Shown here piece after piece: positions 8,694-16,653 of a DNA stretch of 64,000 bases. The position numbers and the translations under genes were made by a program. Position 1 is the first letter of the stretch. Every line of letters starts with the position of its first letter. Under the pieces are notes generated by a model. The model searched no databases, was not told the DNA's origin, and saw only the letters and a list, made by a program, of their open reading frames with translations. The DNA is from Salmonirosea aquatica (GTDB taxonomy: Bacteria > Bacteroidota > Bacteroidia > Cytophagales > Spirosomataceae): assembly GCF_009296315.1 (NCBI RefSeq), contig NZ_WHLY01000004.1, forward strand, positions 246,754 to 310,753. Direction: 5' to 3'.

Positions 8694-8714
8694 AAAGTGA
8701 CACGGTGTCACCTT
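8694..8714. promoter_or_regulatory. 21-bp palindrome, copy 2 of 3, upstream of parA
   Basis: Arms AAAGTGACAC (8694-8703) and GTGTCACCTT (8705-8714) match at nine of ten positions with a one-base spacer. It lies 24 bp before the -33 element of the parA promoter. A site here suits autoregulation by ParA/ParB, a partition site, or both. Confidence 0.65.
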
Positions 8715-8737
8715 CTTCAATATAGTTAAGAATAATG

Positions 8738-8767
8738 TTGGATAGAAAAAGCTCTTTATTATATTTG
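8738..8767 (+). promoter_or_regulatory. parAB promoter, Bacteroidota type
   Basis: TTG at 8738-8740 is followed after 19 bp by TATATTTG at 8760-8767, a textbook TTG-N19-TAnnTTTG promoter. Transcription should start near 8775, giving a leader of about 28 bases before the parA ATG at 8803. The palindrome at 8694-8714 is immediately upstream. Confidence 0.7.
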
Positions 8768-8802
8768 TTTTAAATAAATTAGAGCCAATCATATCTATCC
8801 AA

Positions 8803-9762
8803 ATGATCACTCAGGAAAAAATCGTCGATTTTATCCGTTCACGGCCCGGACTTAAAATTCCGCCCTTGGAAAAAGAGGCAGGTATCCCTCCTCAGACGCT
8901 TTCTAAGGCCCTATTGGCCAATGCGACCAACATCCCCAAAAAGCATTTGTCGGCGATAGAAACCGTGCTCAGACAGTATGGCTATACCGATACGTTTAAT
9001 AATGGAGTGAAATCGGCCAAGGTCCTTTCCATCGTCAATCACAAGGGAGGTGTGGGGAAAACCACTACGGTCATAAACCTGGCCAAGGCCTTGAGCTTAT
9101 ATGGATTACGGGTACTTATGATTGATATGGATTCCCAGGGAAATCTGTCCCAATGCTACAACATCCACGAGCCAAATACCCAGATCATCGACAGTTTACT
9201 ATCTGACGCCGAAATACCCGTACTCCCAATCGCTGATAATCTTTTCCTGGCACCTTCCGACATCCGCATGGCGGCCCGCGAGAGTGATCTGATGAATTCG
9301 ATAGGTTCTGAAAGGAGATTGACCATCAAACTCAATGCTATCAAGGACCAATATGATTATGTTCTTATTGACTGTCCGCCCAGCCTTGGCATTTGTACGA
9401 CTTGTTCTTTGGTGGCTTCCAGCGACTGTATTGTCCCCATACAGGCAGAAGCCTCCGCCTATCATGGCGTTGCGAACCTGCTGAATCATATTTCCGATAT
9501 CCGCACCTTTGCTAATCCAAGCCTTAATATCAAGGGGTTTGTTTTTACAATGATTGACAAACGGCTGAACCTACACGCGGATATGATGGAGCACATTAAA
9601 AATTCTTTTCAGGGAATCAACGTGTTCGATACAATCATCAGTCAGTCCAAGGCTGTAAAGGAATCGCAGGTGGCCAAGGAGGATCTTTACACCAGCCACC
9701 CTTCCTCGACCCCTTGGAACCAATACAAAGCCCTGGCAACCGAACTCCTAAAACTTCAATAG
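8803..9762 (+). CDS. parA: Partition ATPase ParA
   Basis: A 319-residue ParA with an N-terminal helix-turn-helix-like region (residues 1-60, including EAGIPPQTLSKALLA) and the deviant Walker A KGGVGKTT at 81-88; LMIDMDSQGN follows near 106-115 and DYVLIDCPPSLG near 183. ATP-dependent binding to nucleoid DNA moves ParB-bound plasmid copies apart. The N-terminal DNA-binding segment usually autoregulates the operon. The stop is 4 bp before parB. Its presence suggests that the backbone is, or derives from, a low-copy plasmid. Confidence 0.93.
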   Translation: MITQEKIVDFIRSRPGLKIPPLEKEAGIPPQTLSKALLANATNIPKKHLSAIETVLRQYGYTDTFNNGVKSAKVLSIVNHKGGVGKTTTVINLAKALSLYGLRVLMIDMDSQGNLSQCYNIHEPNTQIIDSLLSDAEIPVLPIADNLFLAPSDIRMAARESDLMNSIGSERRLTIKLNAIKDQYDYVLIDCPPSLGICTTCSLVASSDCIVPIQAEASAYHGVANLLNHISDIRTFANPSLNIKGFVFTMIDKRLNLHADMMEHIKNSFQGINVFDTIISQSKAVKESQVAKEDLYTSHPSSTPWNQYKALATELLKLQ

Positions 9763-9766
9763 TATT

Positions 9767-10825
9767 ATGGCTAAGACAAGCCCCCTTGACAAATTGAAAG
9801 AAAAAACTGCAGACATGAAAATACCCATGTTTCAGCAGGAGATTTTCATTAAATCAAACCTGATTGTGGTTCCTGAACTGCGGAGTCTCATTCCACCGCT
9901 CAAAGTTGACGAGCGGGAGCAATTAGAGGTCAACTTGCTGGCCAATGGCATTAAAGACCCGCTCACCGTCTGGGAAACATCCCCGGTTGTGGTGAAAGGT
10001 GGGCTGGATTCAAAAAGTGTCTCCAACCGGTTATTGGATGGACTTACCAATGACACTAAAATATATGTGCTGATTGATGGCCATAATCGCTATGATCTTG
10101 CACAAAAGCACGGGCTCGACTTTCGTATCAATATCGAAAGTTTTGCTGACATGCAGATTGTACGGGACTACATGATCAATTACCAGTTGGGTCGACGCAA
10201 TCTGACGCCCGAACAATCTTCTTATCTGCGGGGGTTGAGGTACAATGAAATGAAAGAAAGTAACAAATCTGGGCGAGAGGTCAACGTAGCCGAAAAACTG
10301 GCCGAAGAATATAACGTCAGTGCCCGTACCATTAAAAGGGATTCTGGTTTTGCTAAGGGGTTGGACGAGCTATCGCCTGAATTCAAACAAGAGGTTCTCT
10401 CGGGGAAAACCCAATTGCCCAGGGAAGCCGTTAAAGTCCTAAGCAAGAAAAAACCAGCTAAACCAATTGAATCCCTGGATGAGTTAAACGCAGTTTTGGA
10501 AAAAATGCCTAAAGCGTTTAAAAGCTTGGATGACTTGAAGGGAAAGCCAGAGAATACCGACCAGAAAGAATCTGGCAAAATAGCCGACTTGATTCAGGGG
10601 GTGGTGGCTTCGGAGACTGTTGCAGCGCAGGACCGTGGAAAAGCTAAGAAGGGTTCAGACTCAGAATTGATCAAATTTGTAGAGGAAGATTATCGAGCGG
10701 AAGACAGTCAGGCTGCTAAACTTCAAATGAAATTGAAAAGCCTTTTAAATGAAGATCTCTTTGAGAAAGACACTTTGAAATTACTGATCGAGAAAGCCAA
10801 TGAGCTTTTGAACGTGCTTGAATGA
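9767..10825 (+). CDS. parB: ParB-family partition protein
   Basis: A 352-residue protein with a ParB/Spo0J N-terminal domain (LIPPLKVDEREQLEVNLLAN around residues 38-60, and VLIDGHNRYDLAQK near 100) and a helix-turn-helix (VAEKLAEEYNVSARTIKRD near 170-190). The C-terminal third is charged and helical and may dimerise. It follows parA by 4 bp. It is expected to bind a centromere-like site; the palindrome overlapping its stop codon and the copy upstream of parA are the obvious candidates. Confidence 0.9.
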   Translation: MAKTSPLDKLKEKTADMKIPMFQQEIFIKSNLIVVPELRSLIPPLKVDEREQLEVNLLANGIKDPLTVWETSPVVVKGGLDSKSVSNRLLDGLTNDTKIYVLIDGHNRYDLAQKHGLDFRINIESFADMQIVRDYMINYQLGRRNLTPEQSSYLRGLRYNEMKESNKSGREVNVAEKLAEEYNVSARTIKRDSGFAKGLDELSPEFKQEVLSGKTQLPREAVKVLSKKKPAKPIESLDELNAVLEKMPKAFKSLDDLKGKPENTDQKESGKIADLIQGVVASETVAAQDRGKAKKGSDSELIKFVEEDYRAEDSQAAKLQMKLKSLLNEDLFEKDTLKLLIEKANELLNVLE

Positions 10826-10859
10826 GTTTTGAAAGTGACACCATGTCACTTTCAAAACT
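10825..10859. promoter_or_regulatory. Extended palindrome, copy 3 of 3, at the parB stop
   Basis: The 21-bp core (10832-10852) sits inside a longer perfect inverted repeat: AGTTTTGAAAGTGACA (10825-10840), CCA, then TGTCACTTTCAAAACT (10844-10859). It begins on the last base of the parB stop codon. It could fold as a hairpin, but it is not followed by a T tract and matches the other two sites, so I read it as a protein-binding site first and a terminator second. Confidence 0.65.
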
Positions 10860-10963
10860 TTGGATTACCAATTAAAATGGCCGTTCCAGTACAATATTTC
10901 GAGTATGGAATACTTTATAAATTGTAAAAGAAGAATATTCTACCCGCTAAGCCCTATCTATTT

Positions 10964-11341
10964 ATGGTTATCCGATTTAAATATTTGAGTGTTATGATGT
11001 TGCTAATGACGGCTTTGTTTTCGTGCAATACCAAAGATAGTTCGGAGCAAGGCGAGGGGAATGGAAACACTGAGTACCTCGGAACATGGAAAAGAATACC
11101 CAAGCAAGGCCATCCCGTCCCTCCAGATGCGAAAGTTGTGACATTTACCATTTCTGAAAAAGATGGCGGCTTCTTTATGCAGTACAATAATGGCACAACC
11201 TATCCTCTCAAATACGAAGCGGAAGGTAACTATTACTATGCCGTCACGCCAAAGGGTAGCGTTCCGCTACTTTTCGATCAGGGCGTAATTACTATAAACA
11301 ATGGATTTGAATTCAAATACCAGAAAAGCAGCGGATCCTAG
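10964..11341 (+). CDS. Small predicted lipoprotein
   Basis: A 125-residue protein with a lipoprotein signal: hydrophobic VMMLLMTALFS followed by Cys 21 (lipobox LFSC), then a charged polar linker. The mature part has alternating strands (KVVTFTISEKDGGFFMQYNNG), like a small beta fold. I do not recognise the family. It follows parAB and precedes an oppositely oriented lipoprotein gene. Confidence 0.65.
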   Translation: MVIRFKYLSVMMLLMTALFSCNTKDSSEQGEGNGNTEYLGTWKRIPKQGHPVPPDAKVVTFTISEKDGGFFMQYNNGTTYPLKYEAEGNYYYAVTPKGSVPLLFDQGVITINNGFEFKYQKSSGS

Positions 11342-11369
11342 CGTTGCGAAGCTGTAGGTTTTACCGTCG

Positions 11370-11837
11370 TCACTTCAAATCCTTGGCACTCAACCGACGC
11401 TTGTACTCTGTCTGGAATGCTCGCTTGGCGTTCTCATAGTAGGAGGGGTCGGATTGAGTTCTGTATAAATTCTCATTAGCCTCCTCTTCAATCGCTCGCT
11501 GCTGTTCTTGTACAGAGATGATTTTCGGAACTGAAAATTGGCTGGGAACAATTGTATTTCCCTCTGTGTGATTCCTGTTCACACTGTCCTGAAGAGGAAC
11601 ATCAGAATAGAGCCAAATCCTCTGTCCATAAGCGTTACGGAAGGCAGATGGAATCTCAAACGCCAAGCGCTGATTTTCCAAACGGCTGGTATTCCCAACC
11701 TCAGCTAAGGCACTTCTGTACTGCAATTGCTTTTGGTTCTCCGCATGCCTTCTAGTCCACCCACTTTCATGGCAACTAGTCGTCGCAGCTAGTAATAGTA
11801 CTGCCCATACAGTATATTTCTTATTAATGAACCCCAT
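11370..11837 (-). CDS. Predicted lipoprotein of the conjugation region
   Basis: A 155-residue protein with a lipoprotein signal (VWAVLLLAATTSC) and a helical, charged mature part rich in Q, E and R. The family is not recognised. Small lipoproteins are common in Bacteroidota transfer regions, where some are outer-membrane parts of the mating channel or mediate entry exclusion; either would fit. It is transcribed toward the preceding lipoprotein gene, 29 bp away. Confidence 0.62.
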   Translation of the reverse strand: MGFINKKYTVWAVLLLAATTSCHESGWTRRHAENQKQLQYRSALAEVGNTSRLENQRLAFEIPSAFRNAYGQRIWLYSDVPLQDSVNRNHTEGNTIVPSQFSVPKIISVQEQQRAIEEEANENLYRTQSDPSYYENAKRAFQTEYKRRLSAKDLK

Positions 11838-11900
11838 ACCCTGATTAAAACCAATTAAGTGTTAGTGATGAAATAATTTCCAAAGATTAAAATAAAATTA

Positions 11901-11908
11901 TAGATTTG
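11901..11908 (+). promoter_or_regulatory. Possible -7 box for the coupling protein gene
   Basis: TAGATTTG matches TAnnTTTG 23 bp before the ATG at 11931, in a strongly AT-rich leader. No clear TTG is present 19-20 bp upstream, so this is tentative. Confidence 0.35.
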
Positions 11909-11930
11909 AAAATTAATAATTTTATTTTAA

Positions 11931-14090
11931 ATGGGCGCTACTAACGCTGAAAAGGAAGGCAGATCAAAAGGGGTGGACTTACTGCTGTCTATCGCGCTGC
12001 TATTTATTTTCCTACACCACTATTGGTATAATTTTGACCTGTTCAAAAGCATACCCTCCCTTGGGGCATTAAGTCCCACCGCGCTACTCAATCAGATATT
12101 AGTCAGACTCGACGAGCGTTACGACCTGTTCCTTCACCCCCTCGTTACTAAGATCGTCGTCTACTTTTTACTCGTGCTCTATTCGATTGGCTCGCGGGGT
12201 AAGATCGATCCCAGCATTAAGGTTAAACAAGTGTATTTGTATGCTTACATGGGGACAATACTGTATTTTCTGAACATCTATTTCTTATACAACCCGTCTC
12301 TATTTTCAACCCAAGCCGCCGACGTAATATACCTGCTTTCCAACTGTATCGCCATATTCTGGATTATAAAAGCGGGGCAGAATGCTTCGAGAATTATGTT
12401 TTTCAAAAACAACAACGATATCTTCAATAATGAGAATGAGACCTTTCCTCAGAATGAGGAATTCAAGGAGAATGATGACTCCATCCATTTTAAGACCCTC
12501 TACTACTACAACAAAAAATGGCGAGATGGCTGGGTGAACATCATCAACCCCTATCGATCGAACATGATATTGGGGACACCGGGCAGCGGTAAATCATTCG
12601 CCATCCTGGTGCCGGCGATTTGGCAATCCATTTGGAAGGGCTACACGGCCTATATCTATGATTTCAAATACCCAACGCTTACCCTGGAAGCTTATAATGC
12701 CTACCAAAAGACCATTCGAGAAAACCCGGCTGCCTGGGGGCGAAATGCCCGGGGAAAATTTATTGTTCCCAAATTCTACGTGATCAATTTTGACGACATC
12801 GAGTATTCCCACCGTTGCAACCCGCTCGTCCCGTCCAGTATGACGGAGATTTTGGATGGCTACCAGAGCGCGGCCACAATCATGCTTAATCTAAACCGGA
12901 CCTGGGTAAATAAGCAAGGCGATTTTTTCGTGGAATCGGCAATCAACTTCCTTACCTCCGTGATCTGGTACATGAAACTGGTGACGATTAAGTACACGCG
13001 GCTCTTCGGAGAGGAGATGAAAAAGCCAGTAGCCCAGCGTGACTCCAAACTGTTGGATTTATACGGACGCTTTCGTAACGTCTGTACCTTTCCCCATATT
13101 CTGGAATTCGCCTGTCAGAAGGAGTACAAAGAGATGTTTACTATTATGGCTTCCTATCCACAATTAGAGGCATACGTGCGTCCCTTTGCGAGCGCAGCAC
13201 AGCACGGAGCGGCCGAGCAGCTAGAAGGGCAGATTGCATCGGTTCGCATTCCGTTGGCCAGGTTGTCTTCACCCACTTTGTATTGGATCATGTCGGGCAA
13301 TGACTTCACGCTCGACATCAATAATCCTGACGATCCGAAGATTCTTTGCACGGGCAATAATCCCGAACGTGACGAAGTATATGGAGCTGTCTTTTCCCTG
13401 TACACCTCTAAAATGACCAAACTGGTCAATAAGCAGGGAAAGCTCAAATCTGCGCTTTTTTGGGATGAGTTGCCTACCATGTTTTTGAAAGGGATTTCTT
13501 CCCTCATGGCTACTGCCAGGAGCAATAAGGTGGCCACTTGGCTGGGTTTCCAGGATTTTGAGCAATTGGCGTCCGGGTACGGTGAGCGGGAATCCAAGGT
13601 GATAATGAATCTACCCGGTAATGTTTTTTCAGGCCAGGTGGTATTCGAGTCAGCGGAAAAACTATCCCGGCGTTTCGGAAAAACGCAGCAGGAATCGGAA
13701 AACATCACCTTTGGGAAAGAGGAAACCTCGGTCACATTATCGACCGCTCTGCATGAGGTGATCCCGGCTTCCAAGATTTCTGGACTGTCCCAGGGCGAGT
13801 TTGTGGGTCAGTTCGCCGACAATTTCGGGGAAGAGATTAACCTTAAAACCTTCAAAGGAGTCGTGCGGGTAGATCAAGAGGGTATGAAAAAAACGTATGC
13901 TAAACCACCTGTTATTAAAGATATAGCTAAGCTTGTGAGCAACTATTATCCAGACGAAAAATACGAAGCGAAAGAGAAGGAAAGCTGGAAGGCGCGCTTG
14001 CTCGACGACAACTATCGATCCATCAAAAGAGAGGTAGCAGAACTGATAAGGCTTGAGTACATGGAGTTTCAAATCAAAAGCGAAAGATGA
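11931..14090 (+). CDS. VirD4-type conjugative coupling protein
   Basis: A 719-residue type IV coupling protein that feeds the relaxase-DNA complex into the secretion channel. The first 150 residues hold about four hydrophobic helices, including FLHHYWYNFDLF near 30 as in Bacteroidota coupling proteins. Walker A GTPGSGKS is near residues 214-221 and Walker B ALFWDELPTMF near 508. The large ATPase domain and length fit the VirD4/TraG-coupling family. This is distinct from the VirB4-like ATPase at 339. It is apparently a single-gene transcript with its own AT-rich promoter region. Confidence 0.92.
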   Translation: MGATNAEKEGRSKGVDLLLSIALLFIFLHHYWYNFDLFKSIPSLGALSPTALLNQILVRLDERYDLFLHPLVTKIVVYFLLVLYSIGSRGKIDPSIKVKQVYLYAYMGTILYFLNIYFLYNPSLFSTQAADVIYLLSNCIAIFWIIKAGQNASRIMFFKNNNDIFNNENETFPQNEEFKENDDSIHFKTLYYYNKKWRDGWVNIINPYRSNMILGTPGSGKSFAILVPAIWQSIWKGYTAYIYDFKYPTLTLEAYNAYQKTIRENPAAWGRNARGKFIVPKFYVINFDDIEYSHRCNPLVPSSMTEILDGYQSAATIMLNLNRTWVNKQGDFFVESAINFLTSVIWYMKLVTIKYTRLFGEEMKKPVAQRDSKLLDLYGRFRNVCTFPHILEFACQKEYKEMFTIMASYPQLEAYVRPFASAAQHGAAEQLEGQIASVRIPLARLSSPTLYWIMSGNDFTLDINNPDDPKILCTGNNPERDEVYGAVFSLYTSKMTKLVNKQGKLKSALFWDELPTMFLKGISSLMATARSNKVATWLGFQDFEQLASGYGERESKVIMNLPGNVFSGQVVFESAEKLSRRFGKTQQESENITFGKEETSVTLSTALHEVIPASKISGLSQGEFVGQFADNFGEEINLKTFKGVVRVDQEGMKKTYAKPPVIKDIAKLVSNYYPDEKYEAKEKESWKARLLDDNYRSIKREVAELIRLEYMEFQIKSER

Positions 14091-14210
14091 TATTTTATTA
14101 AAAAAATTGATATTTGATAATATTTTATTCTAATTTTAAGCCCATTATTCTATATGCACATTAGAGAATGAGAAACGCCTGTAAAGGTGAGACTCAAATT
14201 TAGTAAGACT

Positions 14211-14627
14211 ATGACCTCTAACCCTGAAATTCATCGGAAACTCGATGAGATATATACTGAGCAGGAAGCTGTGGCTTTCTTCAACAAACTCGTTTTCTCG
14301 CTGTGCTTACAACTGATCGTTGCGGCCAAAAGGGAGAGGGGAGAACTAACCGCCGAAGAAGCGGATCAGCTGTCAAAGAAGCCAAGTGAGAAAATACTAT
14401 TGGAACCCTATGGCCTCAGTTATATCCAATACCGGGCATTAAAAGACGGCAAGGGTACCGCTGCAAACATTATGGCTTTCAAGCGGGCAGTAGAAAGAAA
14501 CGGCTACGATTTCGATAAACTTTATTATTCAGAAGAACTCATAGACTTGGCTATGTCGAAACTTGAGGAAATCAAAAAACAGAACCAAACCCTTAGCTCA
14601 ATCAGTGGTCGCGCAGCCAATAAGTAG
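14211..14627 (+). CDS. Unknown small helical protein
   Basis: A 138-residue protein if started at ATG 14211 (MTSNPEIHRKLDEIY); an upstream in-frame GTG at 14187 would add eight residues. It is predicted helical, with a short hydrophobic patch (FFNKLVFSLCLQLIVAA) that could be a buried helix. Not recognised. It follows the coupling protein gene by 120 bp and ends at a strong hairpin, so it may be a conjugation accessory gene. Confidence 0.62.
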   Translation: MTSNPEIHRKLDEIYTEQEAVAFFNKLVFSLCLQLIVAAKRERGELTAEEADQLSKKPSEKILLEPYGLSYIQYRALKDGKGTAANIMAFKRAVERNGYDFDKLYYSEELIDLAMSKLEEIKKQNQTLSSISGRAANK

Positions 14628-14654
14628 CTCTATCACCTAGCATCTACTTCATTC

Positions 14655-14681
14655 AAAGACGTCCGAAAGGCGTCTTTTCTG
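14655..14681. terminator. Terminator hairpin between convergent genes
   Basis: Stem AAAGACG / CGTCTTT with loop TCCGAAAGG, followed by T-rich TTTTCTGTTT. It lies between the stop at 14627 and the leftward gene ending at 14694, and its symmetric A/T flanks could terminate both. Confidence 0.7.
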
Positions 14682-14693
14682 TTTATATAATCC

Positions 14694-15305
14694 TCATATA
14701 GAGTCAGATAGGGTAGGGGGGTCTACTGCAGTACCGTTTCTAATGACGGTATAATGCAGATGTATTCCGGTCGCCTTGCCTGAACTCCCCGTTACTCCTA
14801 GTACTTCTCCGATCCTCACCTGATCGCCCACCCGGACAAAGATGCTACCAAGATGGCCGTAGCCGGTCGTATAGCCACGAACGTGGTTTACTTCTATAGC
14901 AAGTCCCAAGCCGCCACGGTCCCCCGCAAAAGCCACCTGCCCATTCGCAGTAGCATAAACGAACTGAAATCCTCTTCGGCATACCAAATCTAGGCCCAGA
15001 TGAGGTTTAGGAACCCTGTCGATAGGGTGTAGTCGCATTCCAAAGGCTGAAGAAATCCAAGGCGACTCTCCTGCCTCTAATGGGCTGATACACGGTATAT
15101 CTTCCAAGAATGTGAAGGCTCTATCCATTGGCTCATTTTGCTGTTGATACCAATCACCGGGTGGCCGTGCTCCCCCATCTTTCCCTGCTCTTATGCTCTT
15201 GGTTGCTAATTTCTTTTCAGTAGAGAGACTTTTCGCCGGGAAATCTTGCCCAAAAATCGGCGTGGAGACGGTTAAGACGCAGATTACTCTCAGATAGTTA
15301 TTCAT
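14694..15305 (-). CDS. M23-family peptidoglycan endopeptidase
   Basis: A 203-residue secreted peptidase (signal VICVLTVSTPIFGQ). The LytM/M23 zinc motifs are complete: H and D in PKPHLGLDL, then GYGHLG and GIHLHYTV with the HxH pair. It should cleave peptide cross-links in peptidoglycan. Placed among transfer genes and transcribed against them, it is a likely local wall-opening enzyme for assembly of the mating apparatus, a role M23 and lysozyme-like enzymes play in other conjugation systems. Confidence 0.88.
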   Translation of the reverse strand: MNNYLRVICVLTVSTPIFGQDFPAKSLSTEKKLATKSIRAGKDGGARPPGDWYQQQNEPMDRAFTFLEDIPCISPLEAGESPWISSAFGMRLHPIDRVPKPHLGLDLVCRRGFQFVYATANGQVAFAGDRGGLGLAIEVNHVRGYTTGYGHLGSIFVRVGDQVRIGEVLGVTGSSGKATGIHLHYTVIRNGTAVDPPTLSDSI

Positions 15306-15422
15306 AGTCTTATTTGATCAACGGTTAATTGATAGTGAAATTAATATTTAATATTTAAAATTATTAATTTTATGTTTAAAATTGTGCAACTAAAGCATGT
15401 CGAACCGAAATGATTGACTTAT

Positions 15423-16325
15423 ATGAAAGCTGAAAAGTATTTAAAAGATTTAGCGCAAACCTATCAGGGCATCGACCTGTCACAGGCACAGCACGTCCTT
15501 TCGAGCAATATAGATGCCCGAACAATTCTCGCGCAAAAGACCGTGCATGAGGAGCTCATGAAAGGTGAAGTGATTCAAGTAAGAAATGTATCGTTAAACG
15601 ACAAAGGATTGCCTAGGCACTTCTTCGGGTTCAGTCTATTCCATTTAGACCGCCAAGCTGATTCAACAAAACCCGTATTACGCATCAGCTCCATGAGTCC
15701 CACGATTAATCCCACTCAAATAGATCAGGCAAAAGCCCTAACCCTAATGGCTAAGCCGGGATATACCGATGAAATCCAGAAGGCTTTGTCAAAAGCAACG
15801 GGCTCTATTGCGGCTGATTTCATGGAAGAAATTAAGGAAATAGCCGGGGTAATGAGTCAGCCGATCGCTCCCATAGCCAAAGCGATAGAACTCAAAAGGA
15901 GCCTGGCCAATATCGCCGATTGGTACTTCGAGAGCGACGCCCAAAAGCGGAAGGATTTTCTTACTAAAACAGGATCCTTATTCACGATAACCTACCAACA
16001 AGGAGTTCGCGTCCAGAACCTACAAGGGGAAAGGGATGGGGTACTTGCCCAGATACACCAAATACCGCTATCTGAGTTTCCTACGAACCATAGAGGGGTA
16101 CCTATTAACGAAAGGCAAGTGAAAAAGCTTCTCTGTGGCTACAGTATCACCGTAGTACCTGAATCGGGTACCGAGGCCGAGGGAGCGCCAATAGCTCAGG
16201 TCAAATTCAATCCAATTGTGGGAAAACTCCTGGAAATAGAGGAGGGGCAGCCTCGGCTGGTGCAGAATGAGCAACTGAAAAAACAACCCGAACCCGAAGG
16301 CCCTACTGTAAGGCGTCGAATTTGA
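15423..16325 (+). CDS. Unknown accessory protein with DUF3945-like motif
   Basis: A 300-residue protein from ATG 15423 (MKAEKYLKDLAQ); a TTG at 15414 gives three more residues. The C-terminal segment NHRGVPINERQVKKLLCGY resembles the short repeats of the DUF3945/DUF4099-type proteins common in Bacteroidota mobile elements; the rest is not recognised. It begins a rightward run with the following small gene and the Toprim gene, overlapping or nearly so. Likely plasmid housekeeping; no enzyme motif seen. Confidence 0.6.
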   Translation: MKAEKYLKDLAQTYQGIDLSQAQHVLSSNIDARTILAQKTVHEELMKGEVIQVRNVSLNDKGLPRHFFGFSLFHLDRQADSTKPVLRISSMSPTINPTQIDQAKALTLMAKPGYTDEIQKALSKATGSIAADFMEEIKEIAGVMSQPIAPIAKAIELKRSLANIADWYFESDAQKRKDFLTKTGSLFTITYQQGVRVQNLQGERDGVLAQIHQIPLSEFPTNHRGVPINERQVKKLLCGYSITVVPESGTEAEGAPIAQVKFNPIVGKLLEIEEGQPRLVQNEQLKKQPEPEGPTVRRRI

Positions 16326-16369
16326 GTCCCACCCAAGGAGATTCCACTACCAGCTTTCAATATACTCCT

Positions 16370-16585
16370 ATGAAAATCAAAAATGAGTGTCTACTGACAA
16401 TAGATTACATTCAGCGTACCTACGGTGAAGACGCCCTGGAACCGTGCTGTATTGTCACGGATGATGAAGATGAGGAGACGATACTGATTCCCAAAATGAG
16501 GGAAGTTATGTCCGCTGAGGCGTGGTACGAATTGCCTCAGGAATTCAGGCTCTTCGTGCTCCGAGCTTTTTACGAAAACCTTTGA
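16370..16585 (+). CDS. Small acidic protein, paralogue of 27980-28234
   Basis: A 71-residue protein from ATG 16370; an in-frame TTG at 16322, overlapping the previous stop, would add 16 residues. The pattern YGxDALxP, then LxPKMR, then FRxFVLxxFYExL is shared with the gene at 27980, so the two are paralogues on one element. The function is unknown. The acidic patch DDEDEE is notable. Its stop lies upstream of the Toprim gene start. Confidence 0.6.
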   Translation: MKIKNECLLTIDYIQRTYGEDALEPCCIVTDDEDEETILIPKMREVMSAEAWYELPQEFRLFVLRAFYENL

Positions 16586-16653
16586 GGCAGAGACATGGCG
16601 ATGAATCCATTTACCGATATGAAATCCTCATTACTCCAAACTCGTCTCTCACC

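Noticed and set aside
8803..10825. Plasmid replication module
   Set aside because: ParA and ParB are present, but no replication initiator protein or iteron array was found in the window; the 21-bp palindromes are not tandem iterons.
10825..10859. Rho-independent terminator after parB
   Set aside because: It can form a hairpin, but it has no T tract and its core recurs at two other places not after gene ends, so a binding site is the better reading.
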